A stretch of 49,324 bases of DNA from Geminocystis sp. M7585_C2015_104 (GCA_015295805.1 DVEF01000092.1:1-49324); one strand, 5' to 3'; numbered from the stretch's first letter, positions 36,538 through 46,116 are shown. Made by a program: numbers and translations. The notes: a model not told the origin generated them from the sequence alone.

Positions 36538-39045
36538 TTATTGTTGTTCGCCAGCCAGTCTTTCCTCCAATTTGGCAATGTCTAGAAGGGTTTTCAGTAC
36601 AGAATCAGGGTTTAAACTAATAGAGTCAATGCCCAATTCTACCAGGAAACGTGCAAATTCGGGATAGTCACTAGGGGCTTGTCCACAAATGCCTATCTTA
36701 CGGTTGTTGCGTTTGGCTTTTTCTATCACCATCCGCACCATTTCCTTGACGGCCTCGTTGCGCTCATCGAAAATATGTGCTACTAGTGCAGAATCCCTGT
36801 CCAGTCCCAATGTTAACTGAGTCAGGTCGTTTGAGCCAATGGAGAAACCATCAAAAACTTCGCTAAACTCATCCGCCAGAATCACGTTACTGGGTATCTC
36901 ACACATTACATATACTTGTAAACCATTTTCGCCCCGCTTGAGGCCATGTTTCTCCATTTCCTCTAATACCCGACGCCCTTCATAAGGTGTGCGACAGAAG
37001 GGAATCATAGGGATTACATTGGTTAACCCCATCTCGTCACGCACCCGTTTCAAGGCTTTGCACTCTAAACCAAAGGCTTCACGATACTTCTCATCGTAGT
37101 AACGAGAAGCACCACGCCAACCAATCATCGGGTTTTCCTCTTTTGGCTCAAATTCCGCACCCCCCAACAGGTTAGCATACTCATTGGACTTAAAGTCGGA
37201 CATTCTTACAATTACCGGATTGGGATAGAAAGCCGCCGCAATTGTACCAATCCCCTGTGCCAACTGGTCTACAAAGAAGTCTGCCTTGTTATCATAACCA
37301 ATAGTTAACTTGGCTATTTCCTCTTTGGCGGCTTCATCTTTCAACTGGTCAAATTTCATTAAGGCTAAGGGGTGCGCTTTGATGTGGTTGGCAATGATAA
37401 ACTCTAAACGGGCCAACCCCACACCGTCACAGGGAATAGACGCCAGTTTGAAAGCCTCCTCCGGATTGCCCACATTCATCATAATCTTAGTACGAGTCCT
37501 GGGCAAGCTATCTAGGGGTGTCTCCTCAATCTCAAAGGGCAACAACCCCTCATATACCTTCCCTTCTTCTCCTTCCGCACAGCATACCGTTATGTCTTGT
37601 CCTGTCTTAATTACACCCGTGGCATTACCACAACCCACAATAGCAGGAATGCCCAACTCCCTGGCAATAATGGCAGCGTGACAGGTGCGTCCACCCTGAT
37701 TGGTGACAATAGCACTAGCCTTCTTCATTATAGGCTCCCAATCTGGGTCTGTCTTGTTGGTTACCAATACCTCCCCTGCCTTGAACTCCCCAATTCTGTG
37801 GACGTCCAGTATTACACGAGCCTTACCCTGCCCGATCATCTCGCCCACGGCACGACCCGTTACCAGAACATTACCCTTTTCTTTGAGTTTGTAGGTTTTT
37901 AGGACATTGGTAGATTTCTGGGATTGTACAGTTTCCGGACGAGCTTGGACAATAAACAATTCCCCAGTAAGGCCGTCTTTGGCCCATTCTATATCCATGG
38001 GGGTGTATTGTCCTCTTTTCTCACTGTAGTGTTCTTCTATAATACAAGCCCATTTTGCCAGGGTTAGTACTTCATCGTCGGTGAGGGCATATTTTTGTCT
38101 TTCCGAGAGGGGCACAGGGACGTTTTTCACCTGTTTTTGTCCCCCTATATCATATACCATTTTAATTTCCTTGCTCCCCAGCCGCTTATGTAAAATGGGT
38201 CTGTATCCCTGTTTCAGTGTGGGCTTGAACACGAAATACTCATCCGGGTTTACCGCGCCCTGTACTATGTTTTCCCCCAACCCGTAGGAGGCAGTGATGA
38301 AAACTGCATTCTTAAAGCCAGTTTCTGTGTCAATACTAAACATCACGCCGGAGGAGGCCAAGTCGGAGCGTACCATTTTTTGTACCCCCACAGACAAGGC
38401 TACTTGGAAGTGGTCAAACCCCTTCACGGTGCGGTAGGATATTGCCCTGTCGGTGAAAATAGAGGCGAAGCACTTATGACAGGCTTCTAATACGTTTTTC
38501 ACCCCGTGTACGTTTAAATAGGTTTCCTGTTGCCCGGCGAAACTGGCATCTGGCAAGTCTTCTGCTGTGGCACTGGATCTTACCGCTACGTCTGTGTCAT
38601 AGCTGTATTGTCTACATTTTTCTGGATCATCCATTCTCTCACACAGTTTTGGGTCTGCCCCGTAGCGTTCGCAGAGTTTAAAATAGGCTTGGGATATTGC
38701 CAATTCCAACTCTTTAGGGAAGGGAGTGTTTAGGATTAATGCCCTTGCCTGTTTACCTCTTTCCTGGAGGTTTTGCAAGTCTTCCACATCCAAGTCTTCA
38801 AAAATCTTACGCAGTTTTTCTTCCAACCCCGCCTTTTCAATAAAGTAGCGGTAGGCGTAGGCGGTTGTAGCAAATCCTGTGGGCACATTTACCCCTTTTT
38901 TGCTCAACTGTTGAATCATCTCTCCTAGGGAGGCGTTTTTTCCACCCACTAGGGGGATGTCTTCTATTCCCACCTCTTCAAACCACAACACGAACCTTTC
39001 GCTTTTTTGAGGCTCTTTTACTTGTTCTGGTACTACACTTACCAT
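36538..39045 (-). CDS. ppsA: Phosphoenolpyruvate synthase
   Basis: Makes PEP from pyruvate with ATP converted to AMP and phosphate; anaplerotic/gluconeogenic entry. 835 residues from the preferred start. The N-terminal ATP-grasp domain includes VGGKNASLGEM and the RSSATAEDLPDASFAGQQETYLN block. The phosphohistidine swivel domain has GGRTCHAAIIARELGIPAIVG (catalytic His about residue 456). The C-terminal PEP/pyruvate TIM barrel carries MCEIPSNV, SIGSNDLTQLTLG and GICGQAPSDYP with the catalytic cysteine. The ATG at 39045 has GGAGAGG 6-12 nt upstream, whereas an ATG at 39075 in frame has none, so the shorter form is chosen. Confidence 0.94.
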   Translation of the reverse strand: MVSVVPEQVKEPQKSERFVLWFEEVGIEDIPLVGGKNASLGEMIQQLSKKGVNVPTGFATTAYAYRYFIEKAGLEEKLRKIFEDLDVEDLQNLQERGKQARALILNTPFPKELELAISQAYFKLCERYGADPKLCERMDDPEKCRQYSYDTDVAVRSSATAEDLPDASFAGQQETYLNVHGVKNVLEACHKCFASIFTDRAISYRTVKGFDHFQVALSVGVQKMVRSDLASSGVMFSIDTETGFKNAVFITASYGLGENIVQGAVNPDEYFVFKPTLKQGYRPILHKRLGSKEIKMVYDIGGQKQVKNVPVPLSERQKYALTDDEVLTLAKWACIIEEHYSEKRGQYTPMDIEWAKDGLTGELFIVQARPETVQSQKSTNVLKTYKLKEKGNVLVTGRAVGEMIGQGKARVILDVHRIGEFKAGEVLVTNKTDPDWEPIMKKASAIVTNQGGRTCHAAIIARELGIPAIVGCGNATGVIKTGQDITVCCAEGEEGKVYEGLLPFEIEETPLDSLPRTRTKIMMNVGNPEEAFKLASIPCDGVGLARLEFIIANHIKAHPLALMKFDQLKDEAAKEEIAKLTIGYDNKADFFVDQLAQGIGTIAAAFYPNPVIVRMSDFKSNEYANLLGGAEFEPKEENPMIGWRGASRYYDEKYREAFGLECKALKRVRDEMGLTNVIPMIPFCRTPYEGRRVLEEMEKHGLKRGENGLQVYVMCEIPSNVILADEFSEVFDGFSIGSNDLTQLTLGLDRDSALVAHIFDERNEAVKEMVRMVIEKAKRNNRKIGICGQAPSDYPEFARFLVELGIDSISLNPDSVLKTLLDIAKLEERLAGEQQ

Positions 39046-39501
39046 AATGTTCCTCTCCTTTTCTTGTTTTGCCATTTTCTTGCCCTTCTATTCATATTCT
39101 AGTTCCACTCCTCTTTTTCAATTATTAATTTTTAATTAACTTTTGTTGTTTTTTTCTTATTAATTCTTGACATCCCCGTTATTATAACACTCCCACTTCG
39201 ATTTTACCATAACTTTTATCTTTTCCTTTACATCCAGCTACAAATGTTTAATTTTGTTTATCTGTTTCCCTTGTAAATCAGCAGGCTCAGCCGCCGCAGA
39301 ACGGATAATTGGTATACAATCCTTTCTTTTAAAAATGTTAAAATATTAGCCCTATTTTATTGTTTTTTTCTATTGGCAGTTTTTTCTTTCTTCTTCAACA
39401 ATTCTTATCCTTCTCCCTTCTCGCCCCGGTTTAAACTAGCCATTTTGTTCTTAACTTATAATTGGGGATAATAAAATCCAGTGTTAAAATTTCAAAACGT
39501 C
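39046..39501. other. Intergenic region between divergent ppsA and the SDR gene
   Basis: About 450 nt, very AT-rich and pyrimidine-rich on the plus strand, with runs such as TTAATTTTTAATTAACT around 39125. A minus-strand TATAAT at about 39182 could serve ppsA, implying a leader near 130 nt. No gene-like frame, tRNA or clear repeat is visible. Confidence 0.4.
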
Positions 39502-40200
39502 ATGGAGAACAAATTTGTCCTGATTACTGGCGCCACTGGGGGTTTAGGGGTAGCAGTAACAGAAGCAGTACTAAAAAGAAACCCTCGGCAGGTGACAATA
39601 ACCTATCGTCAAGAAGAATCCCTTTCTTTTCTCCTACAACGTTTAACTCCCTCAGAAATATCCAAGTTAAAACCGGTTGCCTGTGATGTTACTGATGAAA
39701 CCCAGGTTAGGACAATGGTAGCCCAAATGTCTCAGGTGGACGTGTTAATTCACCTAGTGGGGGGTTTTGATATGGGTTATGTGGAAGACTTCAGCTTTCA
39801 CCAATGGCAATACATGTTTACTCTAAACCTCCATTCCACCTTCCTCCTTGCCAAATACTGTCTTCCCAAGATGAAACAAACCGGCTATGGTCGTATTGTT
39901 GCCGTAGCCTCGCGTGCTGCAGTTCAACCCACTGCCCAACTGTCAGCCTACGGCGCTGCCAAAGCAGGAGTTTGTAATCTCATTGCCACCATTGCCGAGG
40001 AGACAAAAGCAAAGCATTTAGATATCACTGCCAATACCGTTTTACCCAGCATCATAGATACTCCCAAAAACAGAGAAACAATGGAGTTTAATGATAATTG
40101 GGTTTCTCCTCAGTCTTTGAGTGAAGTCATTTGTTTCCTTGCCAGTGAAGCCGCCAGAGACATCCGCGGTGCCACTATCCCAGTCTACGGCAAAGCCTAA
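39502..40200 (+). CDS. Short-chain dehydrogenase/reductase, substrate unknown
   Basis: About 232 residues, classical SDR. Nucleotide-binding TGATGGLG (about 9-16), the acidic CDVTD, VLIHLVGG in place of the usual NNAG, the catalytic serine in VAVASRAA and YGAAKAG with the catalytic tyrosine and lysine. The tail DIRGATIPVYGKA is the usual SDR C-terminus. The ATG at 39502 is used; an in-frame GTG lies at 39481. Its neighbours do not suggest a pathway. Confidence 0.85.
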   Translation: MENKFVLITGATGGLGVAVTEAVLKRNPRQVTITYRQEESLSFLLQRLTPSEISKLKPVACDVTDETQVRTMVAQMSQVDVLIHLVGGFDMGYVEDFSFHQWQYMFTLNLHSTFLLAKYCLPKMKQTGYGRIVAVASRAAVQPTAQLSAYGAAKAGVCNLIATIAEETKAKHLDITANTVLPSIIDTPKNRETMEFNDNWVSPQSLSEVICFLASEAARDIRGATIPVYGKA

Positions 40201-40245
40201 AAAGCTATTTCCCCCCGTCTGTACCGGTTTATTGCCATATGCCCC

Positions 40246-40328
40246 TTGACAAAATAGCGGGGGCGGGCTATGATGGGGGGGCGGTAGGCAAAGGGACTAC
40301 CAAGACGGCGGGGGTGGTAATTTTTTAT
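40246..40328 (+). ncRNA. Candidate small RNA A: promoter, G-rich leader, hairpin and U-run
   Basis: TTGACA (40246-40251), exactly 17 nt, TATGAT (40269-40274) make a strong promoter in a gene-free stretch. The predicted RNA starts near 40281 and contains GGTAG (40283-40287). ACTACC (40296-40301) pairs with GGTGGT (40313-40318), followed by AATTTTTT, an intrinsic terminator. GGTAG could instead pair with CTACC, so two exclusive folds exist. No open frame fits. A similar unit lies at 42063-42139. It is convergent to the 3' end of frr. Confidence 0.5.
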
Positions 40329-40422
40329 ATGATAATAATTAGCAAATAGTGTGGGGGGAAAGAGGGGAGAAGGTGAGAAGGAAGAAAGACAAAAAAAGGG
40401 GGAAAAGAGAAGGGGGGAGAGA

Positions 40423-40974
40423 TTAAACAGTGGTTAACTCCTTTTCTTTTTGTTTGAGGAGTTCATCGATTTTGGCGATGTACTTGTCAGTAATTTTTTG
40501 AATTTCCTCCTGAAGGGCGCGGGATTCATCTTCAGAGATTTCGCCATTTTTCTCTTGTTTGCGGACTTTATCAATGGCATCACGGCGAATGTTACGGATG
40601 GCAACCCTCCCCTCTTCTGCATATTTAGCAGCAATTTTGACAAACTCCTTGCGACGTTCGGTGGTGAGAGGGGGGATATTCAAACGGATAACCTGGCCAT
40701 CATTGTTGGGGGTTAAACCCAAGTCGGACATGGTGATGGCCTTTTCTATTTGGGGAAGACTATTCTTGTCAAAGGGCTGAATGAGGAGAGTAGTGGCATC
40801 AGGGGTAGTAATACTGGCCAGTGCCTTCAAAGGCGTTTCTGTGCCATAATAGTCCACCATAATCCTGTCCAAAAGGCTAGCATTAGCCCGACCAGTACGG
40901 ATAGTGTTCAAGTCCTGTTGAGTCTTCTCAACACTTTTTTGCATTAAATGTTGAATTTCCTCAGTTATTTTCAC
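40423..40974 (-). CDS. frr: Ribosome recycling factor
   Basis: Splits post-termination ribosomes with EF-G. 183 residues: the [30 protein letters not shown] block (about 20-49), the [37 protein letters not shown] core and the C-terminal helix ending [11 protein letters not shown] are diagnostic. The start is a GTG at 40974 with a perfect GGAGG 5 nt upstream, both lying inside the 3' end of pyrH. The two genes overlap by 14 nt. pyrH-frr order is widely conserved. Confidence 0.98.
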   Translation of the reverse strand: MKITEEIQHLMQKSVEKTQQDLNTIRTGRANASLLDRIMVDYYGTETPLKALASITTPDATTLLIQPFDKNSLPQIEKAITMSDLGLTPNNDGQVIRLNIPPLTTERRKEFVKIAAKYAEEGRVAIRNIRRDAIDKVRKQEKNGEISEDESRALQEEIQKITDKYIAKIDELLKQKEKELTTV

Positions 40975-41683
40975 AGAAACCTCCTACTATAGTTCCAACC
41001 TTTTCTCCTCTTACTGCTCGGATAATATTACCACGTTGGAAAAGATTAAATACCACGATGGGGATATTATTCTCCTTACACAAGGTAATGGCAGTCCAGT
41101 CCATTACCTTTAAATCCTTGGTCAGAACATCATTATAATGCAAAGTCTCATAACGGCGAGCATTGGGATTCTTCATGGGATCTGAATCGTACACCCCGTC
41201 TACTTTTGTCGCTTTAAATATTACCTGGGCGTCGATCTCAGCGGCTCTGAGGGCGGCAGTAGTATCGGTGGTGAAGAAAGGATTACCAGAACCAGCACCA
41301 AAAATAACAACCCTACCCAATTCCAAGTGTCTAATAGCCTTCCTTCTAATGTAGGGCTCAGCTACTTCTTGCATAGCGATGGCCGTTTGTACCCTAGTGG
41401 GAATATTTATCCTCTCCAAGGCATCTTGTAGAGTCATGGCATTCATCACGGTGGCAATCATCCCCACGTAATCCGCCGTAGCACGGTCCATTCCCGCTGC
41501 TGCCGCCTGTACTCCTCTAAAAATATTACCTCCTCCCACTACTATTGCCACCTGAACATTTTCCCTCACTACTTGGGCTATCTCCTCCGCCACCTGAGCC
41601 ACTACCTTGGGATCTATACCATATCCCAAATCCCCCATGAGGGCCTCCCCGCTCAGTTTTAGTAGTATCCTCTGGTAAGCCAT
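40961..41683 (-). CDS. pyrH: Uridylate kinase (UMP kinase)
   Basis: Phosphorylates UMP to UDP; bacterial hexameric amino-acid-kinase-fold enzyme. 240 residues. [11 protein letters not shown] (7-17), [13 protein letters not shown] (45-57), [34 protein letters not shown] and [12 protein letters not shown] are all typical. The ATG is at 41681-41683. It overlaps frr downstream. tsf and rpsB, often upstream, are absent; a 510-nt gene-free stretch lies upstream instead. Confidence 0.98.
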   Translation of the reverse strand: MAYQRILLKLSGEALMGDLGYGIDPKVVAQVAEEIAQVVRENVQVAIVVGGGNIFRGVQAAAAGMDRATADYVGMIATVMNAMTLQDALERINIPTRVQTAIAMQEVAEPYIRRKAIRHLELGRVVIFGAGSGNPFFTTDTTAALRAAEIDAQVIFKATKVDGVYDSDPMKNPNARRYETLHYNDVLTKDLKVMDWTAITLCKENNIPIVVFNLFQRGNIIRAVRGEKVGTIVGGFCENN

Positions 41684-42062
41684 TGTCTTACTGCATTTTC
41701 CTTAAATTTTCTTCAGTTAAGATACCAGTTTTTGACCCTCCCAGCATCAGTGCCGGCTTAGGACTGGTACAGCTCTATACAATGTAAAAAAAACACCTCA
41801 TGCAGGAAGATAGCAGAGGGAGGTATACAAAAGGTAGCCCCAAAAAAGCTTACAATCCCTGCAACCCCTATATATTGGCTCTGAAATTATCAAGTATTAC
41901 CTCTATAATTTTCATTGGCTATCCTTATATATTCCAATGCCTTGCATACACTCTGTGAAATAGCATCCTCCCCCTTTTAGTGGAGGCCCCTGAGGGTGTG
42001 TTCCCCAAATCCCCCTTTGTTAATTTTTGTATCAGAAATCTACCTCAAGGGGGGCGCTATGC
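41684..42062. other. Gene-free stretch upstream of pyrH
   Basis: The stretch from the pyrH start to the glnA stop is 510 nt. This part contains no gene-like frame and no tRNA. It should contain the pyrH-frr promoter on the minus strand, but I could not choose one with confidence. C-runs and short inverted repeats such as CCCCCTTTTAGTGGAGG lie near 41973-41990. The remaining part holds candidate small RNA B and the glnA terminator. Confidence 0.4.
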
Positions 42063-42139
42063 TATGATTGGGGTGGGCGGTGGTCGTGGGCCAGTGCTCA
42101 GACACTTGGGCTGGTTAATTTTTACATGATAAAAATTAA
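42063..42139 (+). ncRNA. Candidate small RNA B, second copy of the element at 40246
   Basis: An extended -10, TGC-TATGAT (TATGAT at 42063-42068), is followed by the G-rich GGGGTGGGCGGTGG, as in copy A. GGCCAG (from 42089) pairs with CTGGTT (42111-42116), then AATTTTT. CCAGTG (42091-42096) can alternatively pair with CACTTGG (42103-42109). Beyond the U-run, TTAATTTTT (42115-42123) and AAAAATTAA (42131-42139) form a perfect inverted repeat around ACATGAT. Copy A has a similar tail. No -35 match. It is convergent to the 3' end of glnA. Confidence 0.45.
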
Positions 42140-42149
42140 CAACAAGAAG

Positions 42150-42178
42150 GGCACAGCCGGGAAAAGGAGAGCCGTGCC
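42150..42178 (-). terminator. Intrinsic terminator of glnA
   Basis: Minus strand: GGCACGGC (42171-42178) pairs with GCTGTGCC (42150-42157), one G-U, loop about 13 nt, followed by the T-rich CTTCTTGTTGTTAATTTTT. It lies 16 nt beyond the glnA stop codon. Confidence 0.7.
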
Positions 42179-42193
42179 AAAAGTTAGAGGGGA

Positions 42194-43624
42194 CTAGACG
42201 TCGTAATAAAGAGCAAACTCGTAGGGATGGGGACGAAGTCGCATGGGATTGACCTCGTTATCGAGCTTGTACTCGATCCAGTTTTGGATAAACTCTTCGG
42301 TGAAAACGCCACCAGCAGTTAAGAATTCATGATCCTTTTCCAAAGCTTCCAAAGCCTGTTCCAGAGATCCAGGAGTAGAAGGGATTTTACTCAACTCTTC
42401 GGGGGAAAGATCATAAATATCCACGTCCAGAGGCTCGCCAGGATCAATTTCATTCTTGATGCCATCAATGCCAGCACAAAGCATGGCAGCAAAGGCTAGG
42501 TAGGGGTTACAACTGGCATCCGGACAACGGAACTCAATGCGCTTGGCCTTAGGATTAGGACCAGAGATAGGAATACGAACGGAAGCAGAGCGATTACCCT
42601 GAGAATAGGCCAGGTTGACGGGAGCCTCAAACCCGGGCACCAGACGTTTATAGGAGTTGGTGGTGGGGTTACTAAAGGCGAGGATGGCGGGGGCGTGTTT
42701 CAAAATACCACCAATGTAGTGGAGGGCCAGTTTGCTCAGATTGGCATACCCGTCACCCCAGAATAGAGGCTGACCATCTTTCCAGAGGGACTGGTGAGTG
42801 TGCATCCCCGAGCCATTGTCGTTAAACAAAGGCTTGGGCATGAAAGTGGCAGTCTTCCCATACTTTCTGGCCACATTCTTGACCACATACTTGTAGGTCA
42901 TCAGATAATCAGCAGCCTTCACCAGAGTGGCGAAGCGGAAGCCCAACTCGCACTGACCTCCAGTGGCTACCTCGTGGTGATGTTTTTCCACAGGCACACC
43001 GCACTCTGACATGGTTAAGAGCATCTCTGTGCGAATATCCTGAAGGGTGTCGCTGGGGGAAACCGGGAAGTAGCCCTGTTTGTAATTGGGTTTATACCCC
43101 AGGTTTCCACCTTCCTCTTCTCTACCAGAATTCCAACGCCCCTCAATACTGTCTACGTAATAATACCCCTTGTTCTCCGTCTGGTCAAAACGGACATCGT
43201 CAAACACAAAAAATTCTGCCTCTGGGCCAAAATAGGCAGTGTCTGCGATACCCGTGCTTTTCAGGTACTCCACTGCCTTCTTGGCGATGCTACGAGGATC
43301 TCTAGAATACCACTCCCCAGTTCGTGGCTCCTTGATACTACAAATCATGCTGAGGGTGGGCTCTTTACAGAAGGGGTCAATCCAGGCAGTGGTCGGATCT
43401 GGCACCATGCACATGTCCGATTCGTTGATAGCCTTCCAGCCACGGATGCTGGAGCCATCAAAGGGCACCCCGTCCTCAAAGGAAGACTCGTCCAGCTGAC
43501 TGCTATAAAAGGAACAGTGTTGCCAAGTGCCTGGCAAGTCAACGAACTTCAGGTCAATAATTTTAATTTCTCTTTCCTGAATTAGTTTCAGTACGTCTTG
43601 TGGAGTCTGCGGAGTTGATGGCAT
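42194..43624 (-). CDS. glnA: Glutamine synthetase type I
   Basis: Primary ammonium assimilation, first half of the GS-GOGAT cycle. 476 residues. [11 protein letters not shown] (about 53-63), the metal-binding [57 protein letters not shown] and [16 protein letters not shown] are all in place. The cyanobacterial enzyme is usually controlled by inactivating factors IF7/IF17; those genes are not in view. The ATG at 43622-43624 follows a canonical NtcA-activated promoter, and a terminator follows the gene. Confidence 0.98.
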   Translation of the reverse strand: MPSTPQTPQDVLKLIQEREIKIIDLKFVDLPGTWQHCSFYSSQLDESSFEDGVPFDGSSIRGWKAINESDMCMVPDPTTAWIDPFCKEPTLSMICSIKEPRTGEWYSRDPRSIAKKAVEYLKSTGIADTAYFGPEAEFFVFDDVRFDQTENKGYYYVDSIEGRWNSGREEEGGNLGYKPNYKQGYFPVSPSDTLQDIRTEMLLTMSECGVPVEKHHHEVATGGQCELGFRFATLVKAADYLMTYKYVVKNVARKYGKTATFMPKPLFNDNGSGMHTHQSLWKDGQPLFWGDGYANLSKLALHYIGGILKHAPAILAFSNPTTNSYKRLVPGFEAPVNLAYSQGNRSASVRIPISGPNPKAKRIEFRCPDASCNPYLAFAAMLCAGIDGIKNEIDPGEPLDVDIYDLSPEELSKIPSTPGSLEQALEALEKDHEFLTAGGVFTEEFIQNWIEYKLDNEVNPMRLRPHPYEFALYYDV

Positions 43625-43681
43625 TAATTCTCTTCTCCTTTTCTACCTACACTGTCTACCGTCTTTTTGTTCAAAGAAACA

Positions 43682-43723
43682 ATCCTATACAACCTCCCTT
43701 CTCGTTTTTGTAGCCATTTATAC
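43682..43723 (-). promoter_or_regulatory. NtcA-activated promoter of glnA
   Basis: On the minus strand GTATAAATGGCTAC (43710-43723) fits GTA-N8-TAC exactly, and TAGGAT (43682-43687) fits TA-N3-T at exactly 22 nt downstream. This is the textbook class-II NtcA promoter layout, placed 58 nt before the glnA start in the pstS-glnA interval. It shows nitrogen-dependent activation independent of pstS. Confidence 0.88.
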
Positions 43724-43761
43724 ATGTTCTCCCCTTTTCTCTAGGATCTATGAGAATACAT

Positions 43762-44784
43762 TTATAAAACATTTTCCAATTTGACCCCCTTAACCCCCTT
43801 GGTGAAAACAGTGCCAGTCTTTTGTTCCTTAAAACGAGCCTGTACCTTGTCATACACGGCATCGGGTAGGTGTACATATCCTGCCTTATTAATTAGGGGC
43901 TTATGTTCCTTCTGCAGGTAGAACTCGACAAAGGCCTTCACTTCGGGACGATTTAGGGACTCTTTTTTAACATATATAAACAGTGGGCGAGATAGAGGTT
44001 GATAGGTACCCTCCTCTACAGTCGTAACACTAGGTTCAATACATCCCTGGCCATTTTTGGGATCACCATCATCTATGGCCACCGGTTTGACCTTGTCTAT
44101 ATTCTCCTCTAGATAGGCCAGTCCGAAGTAACCCAATCCCCCCTTGTCATTGGCCACACCCTGTACCAATACATTATCATCCTCACTGGCAGTATAATCC
44201 CCTCGACCCTGTCCCGATTTGCCCACAACGGCCTCGGTGAAGAAGTCAAAAGTGCCAGAGTCAGTCCCTGGCCCATACAAGTTCAAAGGTTCGTCGGGAA
44301 ACTTAGCATTTACCTGTTTCCACTTAGTTATTTTCCCTTGGGCTTCAGGAGCCCAAATCTTCTTCAACTCCTCTACAGTAAGACAGCTAGCCCAATCATT
44401 TTGAGGATTCACCACCACAGAAATGGCGTCATAGGCTATGGGCAATTCCACAAATTCTATCCCCGCCTCTTGACACTTCTGCATCTCCTCCGGCTTGATG
44501 GGACGAGAGGCATTAGAAATGTCCGTCTCTCCCGCACAGAACTTCTTAAACCCACCGCCTGTCCCGGATACGCCGATGGAAATTTGTACTTGGCCTTGTT
44601 CTTTTTGAAACTCCTCTGCCATCGCCTCGGTGATGGGGAAAACAGTGCTAGAACCATCAATGACTATGTTGCCACTCAATGAGCCTCCTCCCCCTCCCTG
44701 TTGTCCTGTACCCCCACCACAGGCAGTCAAATTCACCAGGGCTAGCACTGCCGCCATGGTTGTGGCAGTTTTTAACCTTTTCAT
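43762..44784 (-). CDS. pstS: Phosphate-binding lipoprotein PstS (SphX-type)
   Basis: Periplasmic phosphate receptor of the Pst transporter. 340 residues. A lipoprotein signal with lipobox LTAC (Cys22) is followed by a glycine-rich linker. The binding fold starts [50 protein letters not shown] and [20 protein letters not shown] supply the phosphate-contacting Ser/Thr/Gly/Asp residues. Extra C-terminal residues ([19 protein letters not shown]) end the protein. It is read away from the permease genes, from a promoter carrying a Pho box (44862-44891). glnA lies downstream, 137 nt away, with its own promoter. Confidence 0.94.
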   Translation of the reverse strand: MKRLKTATTMAAVLALVNLTACGGGTGQQGGGGGSLSGNIVIDGSSTVFPITEAMAEEFQKEQGQVQISIGVSGTGGGFKKFCAGETDISNASRPIKPEEMQKCQEAGIEFVELPIAYDAISVVVNPQNDWASCLTVEELKKIWAPEAQGKITKWKQVNAKFPDEPLNLYGPGTDSGTFDFFTEAVVGKSGQGRGDYTASEDDNVLVQGVANDKGGLGYFGLAYLEENIDKVKPVAIDDGDPKNGQGCIEPSVTTVEEGTYQPLSRPLFIYVKKESLNRPEVKAFVEFYLQKEHKPLINKAGYVHLPDAVYDKVQARFKEQKTGTVFTKGVKGVKLENVL

Positions 44785-44836
44785 AGTTTCTTCTCCCTGT
44801 CAATTTCGCCACGATTTAATTATTTTCCCCAGCTAG

Positions 44837-44891
44837 AATATACCTTTGTTTAGTTATTTTTTATTTAAGAAAAGTTTAAGATTAGATTAAA
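44837..44891 (-). promoter_or_regulatory. Pho box (SphR/PhoB-type) and -10 of pstS
   Basis: Minus strand, three octamers with 3-nt spacers: TTTAATCT (44884-44891), CTTAAACT (44873-44880), CTTAAATA (44862-44869), exact 11-nt periodicity. This matches the cyanobacterial Pho box, tandem CTTAACCT-like octamers spaced by 3. TATATT (44837-44842) follows after 19 nt as a possible -10. The site lies in the 186-nt divergent interval and may also control the rightward operon, whose own side has a TTGACA at 44911-44916. Confidence 0.82.
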
Positions 44892-44970
44892 TTTTAGAAC
44901 CAGAAAAAAGTTGACATATCATATGTGTTAGCGATGACTAATTATATTATATTGGGAGTAGAAAACAACC

Positions 44971-46116
44971 ATGGCTAGGGAAGTGGACAGCCAGGTACAC
45001 ATAGGGAAAATTGGAGAGTTACCCCTGGACAACTACAGGGTGGACATCAACACCATTACCGAGATGGTGGAAGAAACCCTGTTGGAGAATCCTAAACTGT
45101 CCGGGGTGTTTGTGACTAAAAAAAACGAGGTAGTGGCCACCATTTCTCGTCGGGTTTTCTTTGAAAAAATGAGTAGGGAATATGCCCGGGATATTTACAG
45201 CAAAAGACCAATAAAAGTCCTAGTGAGAACACTGGACTATAAACCATTAACTATACCAGCTGACACGGAAATTAACGAAGCAGTGAAACTGGCACTAAGA
45301 CGCGCCCCCGAGTATGTTTATGAACCAGTTGTGGTCACAAAAGAAGATGAGTATATGGGCATGTTGGAATTGAGTGTTTTAATCCTGGCAGAGGCAAATA
45401 TTTTTTCAGAAATTAACCAAATGCTTGTCAAACAGGGGGATGCACTAAAAAACTACGCGGAGAGACTAGAAAAGGAAAAAAAAGTAGTCAGCGAGTACGC
45501 CAAGGAGTTGGAAAACCAGAGGGAACAGCTGAAAAAAACTAACAAACTGCTAGAAAAACAGGCAAAACAATTAGAAGAACAACAAAAGGACCTGGAGCTC
45601 AGAAATGAGGAAATATCCAGGCTAAACAAGCGCTTTTCAGAAGTAGGAGTTTTGCTGTCAGAGGAGGGGAAAAAAACCCTTGATTCTCTGGAAGAAAGTG
45701 TGGAAAAGGTAGTGGCTTTAAATCAACAAATATCCCTAGCATCTTCCGGATTCAAGTACAAGTTCAGAATGATAAACCAGGCGACAGAATTGGTCTCACA
45801 GATAAGTAAAAGGGTTGAATTCTTGTCTCAGAAAGTGGGCAGAATGGTATCTGGTATATCATCAGAGGAAAAGAAGAGACTGCCCTTCGATATGGTAACA
45901 CAGGAGATAGAAAAATTAAGTGTGCAAATCAACCAGGCAAGTAGTACTATCAATAATGTGGCTGAAGAGCTAAGAAGAGAAATTAACAACCTATCAGGCA
46001 CCGCCGAAGAAAACCAGAAAATAGTAAAAAACCTGGCACGTAACTTCCAAAGCATACAGACTTCTTTAGCAAAACTAACAGCTTTGATAGAGGGGAGAGA
46101 AGAGAAAAATGATTAG
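44971..46116 (+). CDS. CBS-like / coiled-coil / chemoreceptor-like signalling protein in the pst operon
   Basis: 381 residues, no signal peptide or membrane helix, so cytosolic. Residues about 15-145 read as a pair of CBS-like repeats (SGVFVTKKNEVVATISRR; YEPVVVTKEDEYMGMLEL), with FFEKMSREYARDIYSKRPI between them, a pattern I associate with CBS segments of GGDEF-type proteins. Residues 148-222 are a continuous coiled coil (many K/E/Q/L heptads). Residues about 262-375 resemble a chemoreceptor signalling hairpin: INQATELVSQISKRVEFLSQ, then MVTQEIEKLSVQINQASSTI. The tip residues that normally contact CheA/CheW are not conserved. Its end overlaps pstCA by 8 nt. The function is unknown; a phosphate-signalling role is inferred only from position. 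Confidence 0.75.
   Translation: MAREVDSQVHIGKIGELPLDNYRVDINTITEMVEETLLENPKLSGVFVTKKNEVVATISRRVFFEKMSREYARDIYSKRPIKVLVRTLDYKPLTIPADTEINEAVKLALRRAPEYVYEPVVVTKEDEYMGMLELSVLILAEANIFSEINQMLVKQGDALKNYAERLEKEKKVVSEYAKELENQREQLKKTNKLLEKQAKQLEEQQKDLELRNEEISRLNKRFSEVGVLLSEEGKKTLDSLEESVEKVVALNQQISLASSGFKYKFRMINQATELVSQISKRVEFLSQKVGRMVSGISSEEKKRLPFDMVTQEIEKLSVQINQASSTINNVAEELRREINNLSGTAEENQKIVKNLARNFQSIQTSLAKLTALIEGREEKND

Noticed and set aside
40246-42139. The two small units as Yfr1 or Yfr2 RNAs
   Set aside because: Neither the ACTCCTCACAC core of Yfr1 nor the GGAAACA loops of Yfr2 are present.
43671-43877. A 68-codon minus-strand frame across the pstS-glnA interval
   Set aside because: It overlaps the 3' end of pstS in another frame and the NtcA promoter; its composition is not protein-like.
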